In this document: piece by piece, positions 25,003-33,425 of the stretch
Numbering within the stretch: the stretch's first letter is position 1
Layout: every line of letters begins with the position of its first letter
NCBI RefSeq assembly: GCF_017874215.1
Contig: NZ_JAGGLB010000057.1
Coordinates: 1 to 39,521, forward strand
DNA: 39,521 bases
Source of the DNA: Paenibacillus eucommiae
Lineage (GTDB): Bacteria > Bacillota > Bacilli > Paenibacillales > NBRC-103111
Direction: 5' to 3'
The notes under the pieces: generated by a model
The model's input: only the letters and a program-made list of their open reading frames with translations
The model's database searches: none
What the model was told of the DNA's origin: nothing
Translations under genes and position numbers: made by a program

Positions 25003-25590
25003 TTAGGGACTTAGCGCCTTAGTAAATAAACGTACGCTTTCTTCAATAAATTCATTCAGCGTCTCTTCCGAAACCGCTTCTTTCGCATTTAGTCTACTGA
25101 TAAAAGCTCCAAAATTCATCCACATAAACGATAATGCTTGGATTTCAGGATTTGAAGTGACAACTTTGCCTTGTGATGACATGGTAGTTAGATATTCTGC
25201 GAGCAGATTTTTCAATTGCTTAGGGTTGTTGGAAGCCTCTTGAAGAACGGAATCAGGAAGAGTACTACTTCCTTTTAGTGAGATTGAAATTAGTTTTCTG
25301 TTCCGATTCATGATGTTATGGTACGTTCGGCTGAGTGTAAGAAGATCCTCATGCAGATTTCCTTTAAGACCCTCGTTAAAAAGTTTTGTCATCTCATTGC
25401 CATAGTGAAACCGGTTGAATGCGGCCTCAAGCAGTTTTTCTTTCGTTCCAAAATGTCGAAATATGGTAACTTCGTTCACTCCAGCAGCTAATGCGATTTC
25501 TTTGGTAGTTGTACTGTCATAACCTTTTTCGGCCATGAGGTTAATGGCTGCCAGCAATATTCTTTCGCCTGTAGTTGGATTAGCGCTCAT
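25003..25590 (-). CDS. TetR/AcrR-family regulator of the dehalogenase gene
   Basis: A 195-residue regulator. The N-terminal helix-turn-helix (about 8-55) includes ERILLAAINLMAEKGYDSTT and the recognition helix around NEVTIFRHFGTKEKLLEAAF; the C-terminal ligand domain is helical. It is read in the same direction as the dehalogenase gene, which starts 116 bases beyond its stop. Two operator-like copies, one in front of each gene, suggest that it represses both itself and the dehalogenase until a small, perhaps halogenated, ligand binds. The ligand is inferred from position only. Confidence 0.88.
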   Translation of the reverse strand: MSANPTTGERILLAAINLMAEKGYDSTTTKEIALAAGVNEVTIFRHFGTKEKLLEAAFNRFHYGNEMTKLFNEGLKGNLHEDLLTLSRTYHNIMNRNRKLISISLKGSSTLPDSVLQEASNNPKQLKNLLAEYLTTMSSQGKVVTSNPEIQALSFMWMNFGAFISRLNAKEAVSEETLNEFIEESVRLFTKALSP

Positions 25591-25606
25591 GAATCTCCCT
25601 CATTTT

Positions 25607-25627
25607 AATGCAAGTGCTTGCTTTCAT
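25607..25627 (-). promoter_or_regulatory. TetR operator copy in front of the TetR gene
   Basis: AATGCAAGTGCT followed by TGCTTTCAT contains the perfect palindrome GCAAG-TG-CTTGC. It lies 16 bases upstream of the TetR start codon and shares 18 of 21 bases with 24916-24936. Confidence 0.65.
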
Positions 25628-25743
25628 TTGTGTTTATATTTTAAATTAAGTGTAACTAAATGTCAATAGAGAGTGGATTGGAACCGTTTCGCAATAAAAG
25701 CAACTTACTTCGATTGTTACAAACGGGGAATGTAGTTAAAAAT

Positions 25744-25822
25744 AAAGGGTTCCACATATTAGTCATGACTAATATGTGGAACCCTTTGTTTTATTTGTTT
25801 TCCTTAAGTTTAGGTCTTGATA
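25744..25822. repeat. Palindromic element, copy A (also a bidirectional terminator)
   Basis: A perfect 44-bp palindrome (25744-25787; arms AAAGGGTTCCACATATTAGT plus CA and the complement) is followed by a T-rich stretch (TTTGTTTTATTTG) and, after exactly 24 bases, by AGGTCTTGATA (25812-25822). The same order of parts recurs at 27415-27492. It could end transcription on either strand: the methyltransferase gene stops at 25903 and the TetR promoter is at the other side. Confidence 0.75.
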
Positions 25823-25902
25823 ATTTCCTATTATAGTCTTAGGTTGCCGCTGTAATTTTTTAACTATCTTATCCGTTAGGTTAATGAGTTACCTGAAACG
25901 GT

Positions 25903-26694
25903 TTACTTAACTGCATGTATCGAAAACCATTGAGGAAGGGCTGCCATAGGATTTAATTTCCAGTTACACAAGTCATCTAGTTCTTGTTTTAAGAGCAATT
26001 TCCCTTCATCTTTTGACTCATCTTTCCAAAATGAGCCATCCTCTGCATACATTTCTTCGATACGCTTAACACATAGACCTGATGAAATAATAGCATTCGC
26101 TATATCCTGCATACGCCAATGAAGTCTTGGAACCTCATCTATAAGAAAAGGTCCAACTGAGTCATATGGCTTTACTACAGTTATTTTCTCTTTTTCTAAA
26201 GCAAAAGGGCGACTAAATGGGTGAATATCAAACATGATATACGCACCATTACTTTTAAGTATTCTTCTTATATTATTGTACATGGAGTTTAAATCATTAA
26301 TCCATACATGGACTCCATTCGATGTATATACAAAATCATATTCATCACTTTTAATGTTACTTAGTTGCATTGTATCATCGCATATAAATTCAATGTCCCA
26401 TCCATTTTTGCGAGCCAAGTCCGAGCTGTTTTCTATTTGTCTTTCCGATATGTCGCACGATGTAACCCTTGCCCCCATTAAATGAAAAGCGAAGACTGCA
26501 TGATTATCTCCACTTGAAGGCACACATACTTTCTTTCCATCCAAATTCGGCAAGGCCTTATTAATCATTGAATATGTTGTACGATGAAATGCCGATTCAG
26601 GGGTTTGTATTATTTTTGCTATCGCCTTATCTGTTCTATACCTTTGATACCATGTTTCAGACCATTCATTCCATATTCCTTTTACATTATCCAT
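25903..26694 (-). CDS. Class I SAM-dependent methyltransferase
   Basis: A 263-residue methyltransferase of the Methyltransf_11/UbiE-like type. KVCVPSSGDNHAVFAFHLMGA is a variant of motif I (GxGxG is replaced by SSGDN), CDISERQIE is the acidic end of strand 2, YDFVYTSNGVHVW is motif II/III, and the rest (IMFDIHPFSRPF) completes the fold. A C-terminal segment with WRMQDIANAIISSGL covers the substrate lid. The acceptor is unknown; homologues are widespread as small-molecule methyltransferases. The longer frame begins with TTG; I chose the ATG at 26694 because AAGGTGG lies eight bases upstream. It is AT-rich like the small HTH gene upstream of it. Confidence 0.8.
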   Translation of the reverse strand: MDNVKGIWNEWSETWYQRYRTDKAIAKIIQTPESAFHRTTYSMINKALPNLDGKKVCVPSSGDNHAVFAFHLMGARVTSCDISERQIENSSDLARKNGWDIEFICDDTMQLSNIKSDEYDFVYTSNGVHVWINDLNSMYNNIRRILKSNGAYIMFDIHPFSRPFALEKEKITVVKPYDSVGPFLIDEVPRLHWRMQDIANAIISSGLCVKRIEEMYAEDGSFWKDESKDEGKLLLKQELDDLCNWKLNPMAALPQWFSIHAVK

Positions 26695-26786
26695 GTAGGT
26701 ACCCACCTTCAATAATTTGTTAATAACATTATAGCAAGGTCGGAACTTTCTGAATGTTTAATAATCAACTAGAAAATAAATTTTAC

Positions 26787-26817
26787 ACAAAAAGTCGCAC
26801 CGGATCCGATGCGACTT
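26787..26817 (-). terminator. Terminator after the CD3324-type gene
   Basis: AAGTCGCA-C-CGGATCCG-A-TGCGACTT (26792-26817) is an almost complete 26-bp hairpin; on the minus strand it is followed by five T residues and GTGT. It lies 11 bases after the stop codon of the small HTH gene. Confidence 0.8.
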
Positions 26818-26827
26818 CTAGCATTCA

Positions 26828-27094
26828 TTATTTTTTAGAGTAAATGATTTTTCTTATACTATGGTAAGAAAGACAGAATGTATCTGATAATTCATCAATC
26901 GAAGAACCGTTTAAATACCCTTCGCGGATTTCTTCATTTCGATCATCCAAATATTTTCTACTTCCTGAATTTTGCCCCCACTTCTTATGCGTCTCCTTGG
27001 GGGAGGGGATATATATTATTCCACCTTGTATATACTTCTGTATTTCCTTTAGTAATTTTTCTGGAAAGACGGTAACTGCGTTCGCATATTTCAT
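26828..27094 (-). CDS. CD3324-type small helix-turn-helix protein
   Basis: An 88-residue basic protein of the CD3324/Mor-like type. It opens with MKYANAVTVFPEKLLKEIQ, followed by YIQGGIIYIP and a KKWG segment typical of this family, and ends in a helix-turn-helix (about 62-86: SSIDELSDTFCLSYHSIRKIIY). It probably binds DNA. Homologues occur widely in clostridia and bacilli and are thought to be Mor-related transcription activators. AAGGAGC lies 7 bases before the ATG. It is a single gene with its own terminator. Confidence 0.8.
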   Translation of the reverse strand: MKYANAVTVFPEKLLKEIQKYIQGGIIYIPSPKETHKKWGQNSGSRKYLDDRNEEIREGYLNGSSIDELSDTFCLSYHSIRKIIYSKK

Positions 27095-27414
27095 TTTAGC
27101 TCTGCTCCTTAAAAATTTTGGTTTTAAGGGGCAAAGTCTATACTATAAACAAAAGAGAATCATTTCACTATGGCGGCAATTATTACCAGCTCCATACAAA
27201 CAACCGCCGTTGTTCATAGTTAGACTTTGCACGGAGCCATTTCTTATCGTTTAGATTTTGAACGAAGCCAATCATTATCATCGTACCGCAGTAAACCTCC
27301 TTTTATGTGATTAAAAACTAAACTTCTCTTAACTCTTTATTACTTAATTATGATTCGTTAGTATTGCTCAACTATCCTGCCCGTTCGTATCGATCGCTCC
27401 TCGATCGGAAAACA
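27095..27414. other. AT-rich gene-free stretch with a 30-bp tandem repeat
   Basis: No gene is seen. Two diverged copies of about 30 bases lie head to tail at 27219-27248 and 27249-27279 (GACTTTGCACGGAGCC versus GATTTTGAACGAAGCC). A small inverted repeat CCTTAAAA...TTTTAAGG lies at 27110-27132, just upstream of the HTH gene. Confidence 0.4.
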
Positions 27415-27492
27415 AAAGGATCTACATATTAGCAACGCATAATATGTAAATCCCTTTATTTTAAACAATTTTTCTCAATCAAGGTCTTGATA
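27415..27492. repeat. Palindromic element, copy B, and probable glmS terminator
   Basis: GGATCTACATATTA (27418-27431) pairs with TAATATGTAAATCC (27440-27453) around a GCAACGCA loop. CCCTTT ends at 27457 and AGGTCTTGATA follows after exactly 24 bases at 27482-27492, as in copy A. Read on the minus strand the stem is followed by TTTTGTTTTCC, so it can end the glmS transcript. The two copies are 1.67 kb apart in the same orientation. Confidence 0.7.
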
Positions 27493-27505
27493 TTTTCAGT
27501 CTAAC

Positions 27506-27544
27506 ACTTTATTTTCTTTTAACACTAATACTTTATTTTCTTTT
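27506..27544. repeat. Short tandem direct repeat downstream of glmS
   Basis: ACTTTATTTTCTTTT occurs at 27506-27520 and again at 27530-27544, with a 24-base period. It is purely AT-rich and near the glmS terminator; no function is evident. Confidence 0.6.
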
Positions 27545-27572
27545 GACACATTACAGCATAAACAATAAAACC

Positions 27573-29402
27573 CTACTCCACAGTAACACTCTTAGCCAAA
27601 TTGCGAGGCTTATCTACATCATTACCACGTGCCAATGACGCATAGTAAGATAGTAGTTGCAGCGAAATCACAGAAAGTGCTGGAGCTAGTAAATCCAGTG
27701 TACGAGGGATATTGAATATCGTGTCGACTGCTTTCTGCAATTCGTCTTCGCCTTCGACACCAATTCCCAAGACATGGGCGCCGCGCGCTTTCACTTCTTT
27801 AATGTTGCTAATTGTTTTTTCCATTAACTCATGCTGAGTTCCAAGGGCGATAACTGGGATCCCTTCCTGGATCAGGGCAAGCGTTCCGTGCTTGAGCTCA
27901 CCAGCTGCATAAGCCTCAGAGTGAATATAAGAAATCTCTTTTAGCTTCAAAGAGCCTTCAAGTGCTACTGCATAGTCAAGACCGCGGCCGATAAAGAACA
28001 GGTCATTATGCGTTGATATTTCATCAGCAAATTCTTTTATTTGATCTGCTTGCTCCAATACACGCTCAACTTGAGCTGGTAATTCCTTCAGTGCTGTAAT
28101 CACTTCTGCTATATATGCAGGTGTTTGCGTATCTAATGTTTGAGCCAGGTGCAAGCCTAACAGATAGAAGGCAATTAACTGCGATGTATACGCCTTGGTT
28201 GATGCCACAGCTATCTCCAAACCTGCCCATGTTGTAATCACATCATCAGCCTCACGAGCTACTGAACTGCCTACTACATTCGTGATAGCGAGCACACGAG
28301 CTCCACAGCGCTTAGCTTCACGAAGGGCTGCTAGTGTGTCTGCAGTCTCCCCGGATTGACTTACAACAATGACAAGGGTTTCCTTGGTAATAATCGGGGA
28401 GCGGTACCGATACTCAGAAGCTACATCCGTTTCCACGGAAATCCGCGCAAGCTTCTCAATTACATACTTGCCAACCAATCCTGCATGATATGCAGTACCA
28501 CAAGCTACAATATGAATCCGGTTGATTGCCCGAATCTCATCTGGAGTCATACCGATTTCCTGCAATGTTACCCGATCACCTTCAGAAGAAATTCGGCTGG
28601 TCATAGTATCCCTGTAAGCCTTTGGCTGCTCATGAATTTCTTTCAACATAAAGTGCTCAAATCCGGCTTTTTCCGCGGTTACTATGTCCCAATCGACATA
28701 AAACATTTCCCGGGCAATGAAATTCCCCTCTAAAGTCATTAATTCGACAGCATTCCTTGTTAATACCGCCATTTCACCATCATTCAAAATAAACACATTC
28801 CGTGTGTATTCAAGAATGGCCGGAATATCGGAGCCGATAAAATTCTCTCCTTCTCCTACACCAATGATCAAAGGACTTGCAACTCTTACCGCAACAAGCT
28901 TATCTGGCTCGTAATCCGTCAGAACACCTAATGCAAACGCGCCTGTCATGCGGGAAATCGCTTTTTGTACAGCCTTCACAATGTCTCCATCATAGAGGGA
29001 GGCAATCAGGTGTGAGATCACTTCTGTATCCGTTTCTGATACAAAATTGTGGCCCTTTGCTGTTAACTCTTCTTTTAGAGCCATATAATTTTCAATAATG
29101 CCATTATGCACAACAGAGAACTTCAACGAATTATCCGTATGCGGGTGTGAATTCACATCTGATGGCTTGCCGTGAGTCGCCCAACGTGTATGTCCGATCC
29201 CGGCCGTTCCGCTTAAAGGGGCCTCCATGAGTTGAGATTCTAGTATAGCCAGACGTCCTTGTGCTTTTTTGATTTGCAGTCCATTTTCCGTATACACTGC
29301 CAAACCTGCTGAATCATAACCCCTATATTCAAGCTTTCTAAGCCCATCAATTAATATTTCCTGTGAATTCCTATTTCCAATATATCCAACGATCCCGCAC
29401 AT
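27573..29402 (-). CDS. glmS: Glutamine-fructose-6-phosphate aminotransferase
   Basis: A 609-residue GlmS, full length. The N-terminal glutaminase domain starts MCGIVGYIGN, where Cys2 becomes the catalytic N-terminal cysteine, with HTRWATHG and HNGIIENY. Two SIS sugar-isomerase domains follow (about 290-430 and 460-600, VVSQSGETADTLAALREAK), and the end DKPRNLAKSVTVE is typical. It makes glucosamine-6-phosphate, the first committed step to UDP-GlcNAc and peptidoglycan. GGAGG lies seven bases before the ATG. The leader contains a glmS ribozyme, so the product represses its own mRNA. It lies downstream of glmM in the same direction. Confidence 0.98.
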   Translation of the reverse strand: MCGIVGYIGNRNSQEILIDGLRKLEYRGYDSAGLAVYTENGLQIKKAQGRLAILESQLMEAPLSGTAGIGHTRWATHGKPSDVNSHPHTDNSLKFSVVHNGIIENYMALKEELTAKGHNFVSETDTEVISHLIASLYDGDIVKAVQKAISRMTGAFALGVLTDYEPDKLVAVRVASPLIIGVGEGENFIGSDIPAILEYTRNVFILNDGEMAVLTRNAVELMTLEGNFIAREMFYVDWDIVTAEKAGFEHFMLKEIHEQPKAYRDTMTSRISSEGDRVTLQEIGMTPDEIRAINRIHIVACGTAYHAGLVGKYVIEKLARISVETDVASEYRYRSPIITKETLVIVVSQSGETADTLAALREAKRCGARVLAITNVVGSSVAREADDVITTWAGLEIAVASTKAYTSQLIAFYLLGLHLAQTLDTQTPAYIAEVITALKELPAQVERVLEQADQIKEFADEISTHNDLFFIGRGLDYAVALEGSLKLKEISYIHSEAYAAGELKHGTLALIQEGIPVIALGTQHELMEKTISNIKEVKARGAHVLGIGVEGEDELQKAVDTIFNIPRTLDLLAPALSVISLQLLSYYASLARGNDVDKPRNLAKSVTVE

Positions 29403-29509
29403 AGTGTAACCTCCATAGTTTAATAAGTCCTACGATTTACGCAGCGACTATTTGTCAAAGATCTTTCGTGTTTAGTAAATATATATAATTTCGTCCGCTT
29501 AAAGTTAAA

Positions 29510-29690
29510 TTTAGGTTTACTGCAATGCTGCTGGATTCTTGTTTGCCGGTTGCCCAGGCATTTTTGCGTTCCAGCTTAACGGCATACATCATGTGCCGGA
29601 AGGTCCCCGCCGAATGTTTCGAACACCTTCACCTCGTCAACTCAACCCAGGATGGTATGATTCCCGATCCTTCTAGTGAGTTCTGGCGCT
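29510..29690 (-). promoter_or_regulatory. glmS ribozyme (glucosamine-6-phosphate riboswitch)
   Basis: Read on the minus strand the sequence opens AGCGCCAGAACT and continues with the conserved core GTTGACGAGGTG, GGTGTTCGAA and TTCGGCGGGGACC. These are the conserved blocks of the glmS self-cleaving ribozyme. The cleavage site should be between 29690 (A) and 29689 (G). The element lies about 107-290 bases upstream of the glmS start codon. Glucosamine-6-phosphate would trigger cleavage and mRNA decay. The 3' boundary is approximate. Confidence 0.92.
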
Positions 29691-29806
29691 ATTTGTAACT
29701 GAGGGGTCAACATCTGCCCTGCCTTTCCTTCTGAAGTAAAACATATATTTCCATCTTATTCAAAAAAGTTCGTTTGCGCAACATAAATTAATCCAGCACA
29801 AATTTT

Positions 29807-29844
29807 GGCTCCCCCATTATTCCCATATGGCTCACAGGGGAGCC
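29807..29844. terminator. Hairpin downstream of glmM
   Basis: GGCTCCCC (29807-29814) and GGGGAGCC (29837-29844) form an 8-bp GC-rich stem with a 22-base loop. It starts ten bases past the glmM stop codon. The U-tract on the minus strand is weak (AAAATTTG), so it may attenuate readthrough into glmS rather than stop it. Confidence 0.5.
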
Positions 29845-29853
29845 TATGTTTCC

Positions 29854-31194
29854 TTATACAAGCTGGGTTTCAATCACCTGCACGATTTCTTTCACATAAG
29901 CCTCTACTTGCTCTTTATCCGGGCCTTCAGCCATAACGCGAATCAATGATTCGGTTCCTGATGGTCTGACCAACACGCGGCCGTTATCACCCAGCTCTTC
30001 CTCTACTTTGCGAATGGCCTCATCGATCAGCTCATTGCCGCTCAGCTTGCTTTTATCCGCAACACGAACATTCACGAGCACTTGCGGAAACTTCCGCATA
30101 ATTTGCTTCATTTCGCTTAAAGTCCTGCCCGCCTGCACCAAAGTGCTCGTCAACTGCAGCCCCGTAAGAATGCCATCACCTGTTGTGTTGTAATCCAGAA
30201 AAATAACATGTCCGGATTGCTCGCCACCCAGATTATAGCCACCCTTGCGCATTTCCTCCATCACATAACGATCTCCGACCGCCGTCTGTGTCGCCTTCAG
30301 ACCCACCTTCTCAATACCCTTGAAAAAGCCGATGTTGGCCATAACGGTAGTCACAATCATGCCATGATTAAGCTTTCCTTCTTTATTCAAAGCATCACCG
30401 CAAATACTAAGGATGTAGTCCCCATCCACTTCTTCGCCAAATTCATCAATAGCAATAAGCCGATCTGCATCACCGTCAAAAGCAAGCCCCAAACTCGCCC
30501 CATGCTTCAATACTTCGTCACGAAGCCGCTCGGGATGTGTAGAGCCGCATTGCTCATTAATATTGCAGCCATCTGGCTCCACGCCAATCGTGATGACCTC
30601 AGCGCCCATTTCCCGGAACACATCAGGCGCCAATTCATACGCAGCCCCATGAGCGCAATCCAGAACTACTTTATAGCCGCCAAAAGAACCGGCAAGTGTT
30701 GATTTCAAGAAATCAATATACTCTCGCTTCCCATCCTCATAATCGGATACGGTACCAATGTCCCCGCCAACTGGCCGCGGCAGCTCATCCTTCTCTGCAT
30801 CCAGCAGACGCTCGATTTCCTGCTCCGTCTCATCCAGCAGCTTAAAGCCATCGCCACCAAAAAACTTAATACCATTATCCTCAATCGGGTTGTGCGAGGC
30901 TGAAATCATGACACCTGCGTCCGCCCCGAGCTTCCTAGTCAAATAAGCGACAGCAGGCGTACTTACAACGCCAAGCCGGATTACATGAGCCCCTATCGAT
31001 AACAAGCCAGCAACAAGAGATGCCTCTAGCATGGGTCCAGAAATCCGTGTATCTCTACCAATAACTACCCTAGGATGCTTCACTTGCCCAGCAAGAACAA
31101 AGCCGCCGCAGCGGCCAACCTTGTATGCTAATTCAGGAGTAAGCTCGCTATTTGCAACGCCTCTTACTCCATCCGTACCAAAATATTTCCCCAT
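29854..31194 (-). CDS. glmM: Phosphoglucosamine mutase
   Basis: A 446-residue enzyme of the phosphohexomutase family, full length. Phosphoserine loop ISASHNP (catalytic Ser100), metal loop DGDADR, sugar-binding GGEQSGH and the C-terminal phosphate-binding RPSGTE are all present. It converts glucosamine-6-phosphate to glucosamine-1-phosphate for UDP-GlcNAc. GAGGAG about 11 bases upstream supports the ATG. It follows cdaR by 28 bases; cdaA-cdaR-glmM is the conserved c-di-AMP operon of Bacillota, where GlmM binds and restrains CdaA. Confidence 0.98.
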   Translation of the reverse strand: MGKYFGTDGVRGVANSELTPELAYKVGRCGGFVLAGQVKHPRVVIGRDTRISGPMLEASLVAGLLSIGAHVIRLGVVSTPAVAYLTRKLGADAGVMISASHNPIEDNGIKFFGGDGFKLLDETEQEIERLLDAEKDELPRPVGGDIGTVSDYEDGKREYIDFLKSTLAGSFGGYKVVLDCAHGAAYELAPDVFREMGAEVITIGVEPDGCNINEQCGSTHPERLRDEVLKHGASLGLAFDGDADRLIAIDEFGEEVDGDYILSICGDALNKEGKLNHGMIVTTVMANIGFFKGIEKVGLKATQTAVGDRYVMEEMRKGGYNLGGEQSGHVIFLDYNTTGDGILTGLQLTSTLVQAGRTLSEMKQIMRKFPQVLVNVRVADKSKLSGNELIDEAIRKVEEELGDNGRVLVRPSGTESLIRVMAEGPDKEQVEAYVKEIVQVIETQLV

Positions 31195-31222
31195 CGATCA
31201 ATCTTCTCCTCTGTACCCCAGC

Positions 31223-32473
31223 CTAACCCTGCGGCCCTGCTGATTTCGGTGTTTTTTCACTGATTTCCACTGTTGTCTTGATATCCTGCAAGATTCCTTT
31301 CTTGACGAAGGAAGGCAGGTTCAAGGACACATTAATTTCATGCTGACCGGGTGGAAGATTGCTGACATCTACAATAGCCTGCACATCCTGAGCTTTGATT
31401 TGCTCAATAATATCCGGCGCTCCCTCAACCGTAATATTGATTCTGGCTGATTCAGGCACACTAACCCGTGTATTAAATCCATCATTTTGTCCAATGATCG
31501 TAATCGGAATATTTTCCAGCTCCTTGGTGACAGAAGGCACAATCTCAACCTGTACAGTAACCTTGGATGGATCCACCTGAGTTATCTTATTAGTCAGAGG
31601 AATGTCCAGTGTATACTCCTTGGTTTCATTAATACCTTGAATGTTCACCTGAGGCCCTTGATAAAATTCCATTTTGTCGACAACATCCTGAGCACCATAA
31701 ACCGTGACCTTATCCGTGTTCTGCACCACAGAAGCAATCGCGAACCCTTTGGCCGGCTCTCCCACAAGCTTAATCTGCAAAGGAATCGTCTGGAACGGAC
31801 TCGTAATCGGAATCTCCACATCGACAACCTGCGGATTCATAACGACCTGAACCTCTTTACCATCTGCGTCAAAAGCCTGTAATCTGACTTCCTTGGTTAC
31901 CGCCGCGTTCGCCTTATCCACCGACACCTCTCCGCGTACGGTTTCAATTTCGTTCAAGCGGCTCGTAGGTGCTGTGACGTACACTTTGTTCGGTTTTATA
32001 ATGGGTTGTCCAGCCTTTAATCCTTCTGCAGGCGTTCCTGTAACGTTAATGACTACGGGAACCTCCTTCTTTTGCAGCTCTTCGATGACAACGTGCACGG
32101 TGCGTGGAACAACCTCAACCACCAGGCTCGAAGGAAAGCCTACAGGTATGAGCGCCAGATCGTGTTCGCCCTTGCCTACCTTGGTTAAATCCAGTTCTAC
32201 CCTATAGGTGTTGCTCGTTGTTACCTTTTTTACAAGTGATTCCTTGCCGCTTAAAATAACCTGAACATTAGACGGCTCTATCGAAGAAATGTAAAAGAGA
32301 GACTCATCATATTTCTTGGTGATCGCTACATTATTAATGGTCTCTTCCCGATTACTAAGCGAAGTTGTTCCTGGAGCCGAGCTTTCCTCCATATGTACGA
32401 CAACCCACAGGAGGATTCCGATGACCAGAGCAACAACTCTTACCACATTCGTATTGCGCAGCCATTTATCCAT
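31223..32473 (-). CDS. cdaR: CdaA regulatory protein CdaR (YbbR)
   Basis: A 416-residue membrane-anchored protein. One N-terminal transmembrane segment (about 11-29, VVRVVALVIGILLWVVV) is followed by four extracytoplasmic YbbR repeats of about 85-90 residues each. In Bacillus subtilis CdaR interacts with CdaA and modulates c-di-AMP synthesis. The start codon overlaps the cdaA stop by eight bases, so the two are translationally coupled. The C-terminal tail (SEKTPKSAGPQG) is low-complexity and free. Confidence 0.95.
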   Translation of the reverse strand: MDKWLRNTNVVRVVALVIGILLWVVVHMEESSAPGTTSLSNREETINNVAITKKYDESLFYISSIEPSNVQVILSGKESLVKKVTTSNTYRVELDLTKVGKGEHDLALIPVGFPSSLVVEVVPRTVHVVIEELQKKEVPVVINVTGTPAEGLKAGQPIIKPNKVYVTAPTSRLNEIETVRGEVSVDKANAAVTKEVRLQAFDADGKEVQVVMNPQVVDVEIPITSPFQTIPLQIKLVGEPAKGFAIASVVQNTDKVTVYGAQDVVDKMEFYQGPQVNIQGINETKEYTLDIPLTNKITQVDPSKVTVQVEIVPSVTKELENIPITIIGQNDGFNTRVSVPESARINITVEGAPDIIEQIKAQDVQAIVDVSNLPPGQHEINVSLNLPSFVKKGILQDIKTTVEISEKTPKSAGPQG

Positions 32474-33281
32474 TCGAACGTCCCCTCCATCTCAAGAAAG
32501 GGTTTTTTTCTTTAATTTTCGTCTTTGGCTTCAATTCTTCAAACAGCTTGAAAATCAGTGATTCTTCTTTCATATCCCGCAATATATGACCATTCATGGT
32601 CAAAGAAATCTGTCCCGTTTCCTCCGATACAATAATGCACATAGCATCAGAAACCTCGCTCATACCGATAGCAGCCCTGTGCCGCGTTCCCAATTCCTTA
32701 CTAATAAAAGGGTTCTCGGAAAGCGGGAGGTAACAGCCTGCAGCCATAAGTATATTCTGACGAATAATTACGGCGCCATCATGCAGCGGGGTATTAGGTA
32801 TGAAAATATTAATAAGCAGCTCTGAGCTGATCTTACTCTCTATAGCCGTGCCCGATTCCACATAATCCGTAAGGCCGGTCTCTTTCTCAAAAACAATAAG
32901 CGCCCCTATTTTCCGTTTGGCTAAGTAATTAACAGCTTTAATGATATCGCCAATTCGCTTGTTGATATCCTCATCATCTTCCGAGGAAGAGCGGCTAAAC
33001 AGCTTGCCCCGGCCCAATTGCTCAAGCGCACGGCGAAGCTCCGGCTGAAAAATAATAATGACCGCAAGCACACCGAATGTAAAAGCCTGGTTCATCATCC
33101 ATTGCAGTGTACTAAGCTTAAACCATATACTAATTACCCATGTGATAACGACAACCAGAATACCTTTCATTAACTGTATAGCCCTGGTTCCACGAACCAG
33201 CAGTATCAATTTATAGATGACATAGCTGACGATTAAGATGTCGACGATATCTTTAATCGAAATGCTCGTGAAGTACTCCAT
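32466..33281 (-). CDS. cdaA: Diadenylate cyclase CdaA
   Basis: A 271-residue membrane-bound c-di-AMP synthase. Three transmembrane helices (about 10-28, 38-55 and 62-80) precede the DisA_N domain. Catalytic D168-G169-A170 (LHDGAVII) and G198-T199-R200-H201-R202 (GTRHRAA) are intact. It condenses two ATP into c-di-AMP, an essential regulator of potassium and wall homeostasis in these bacteria. It leads the cdaA-cdaR-glmM operon. A possible extended -10 promoter lies about 60 bases upstream. Confidence 0.97.
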   Translation of the reverse strand: MEYFTSISIKDIVDILIVSYVIYKLILLVRGTRAIQLMKGILVVVITWVISIWFKLSTLQWMMNQAFTFGVLAVIIIFQPELRRALEQLGRGKLFSRSSSEDDEDINKRIGDIIKAVNYLAKRKIGALIVFEKETGLTDYVESGTAIESKISSELLINIFIPNTPLHDGAVIIRQNILMAAGCYLPLSENPFISKELGTRHRAAIGMSEVSDAMCIIVSEETGQISLTMNGHILRDMKEESLIFKLFEELKPKTKIKEKNPFLRWRGRSNG

Positions 33282-33339
33282 GATTTTTCTCCCCCAGGCG
33301 ACGGCAAGCCAGTTTCCAACAATCTTTCTATATCTCTAG

Positions 33340-33348
33340 ATCATACCA
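33340..33348 (-). promoter_or_regulatory. Possible extended -10 promoter of the cdaA operon
   Basis: On the minus strand TGGTATGAT forms an extended -10 element (TGN-TATGAT). No clear -35 hexamer lies 17 bases upstream. It would give a leader of about 50 bases before cdaA. Confidence 0.35.
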
Positions 33349-33386
33349 TAATTTGCTCCATTGTTCTATTCCCTCTCAGTTGCAAC

Positions 33387-33416
33387 AAAAAACCTCCATT
33401 TCAGCAGAAAAGGAGG
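33387..33416 (-). terminator. Terminator of the sigW-rsiW unit
   Basis: On the minus strand CCTCC-TTTTCTGCTGAAAT-GGAGG is followed by six T residues and G. It starts ten bases after the rsiW stop codon and separates this unit from the cdaA operon. Confidence 0.8.
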
Positions 33417-33425
33417 CGAATCATA

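Noticed and set aside
30208..30702. A 164-codon open frame opposite glmM
   Set aside because: Shadow of a well-supported conserved gene.
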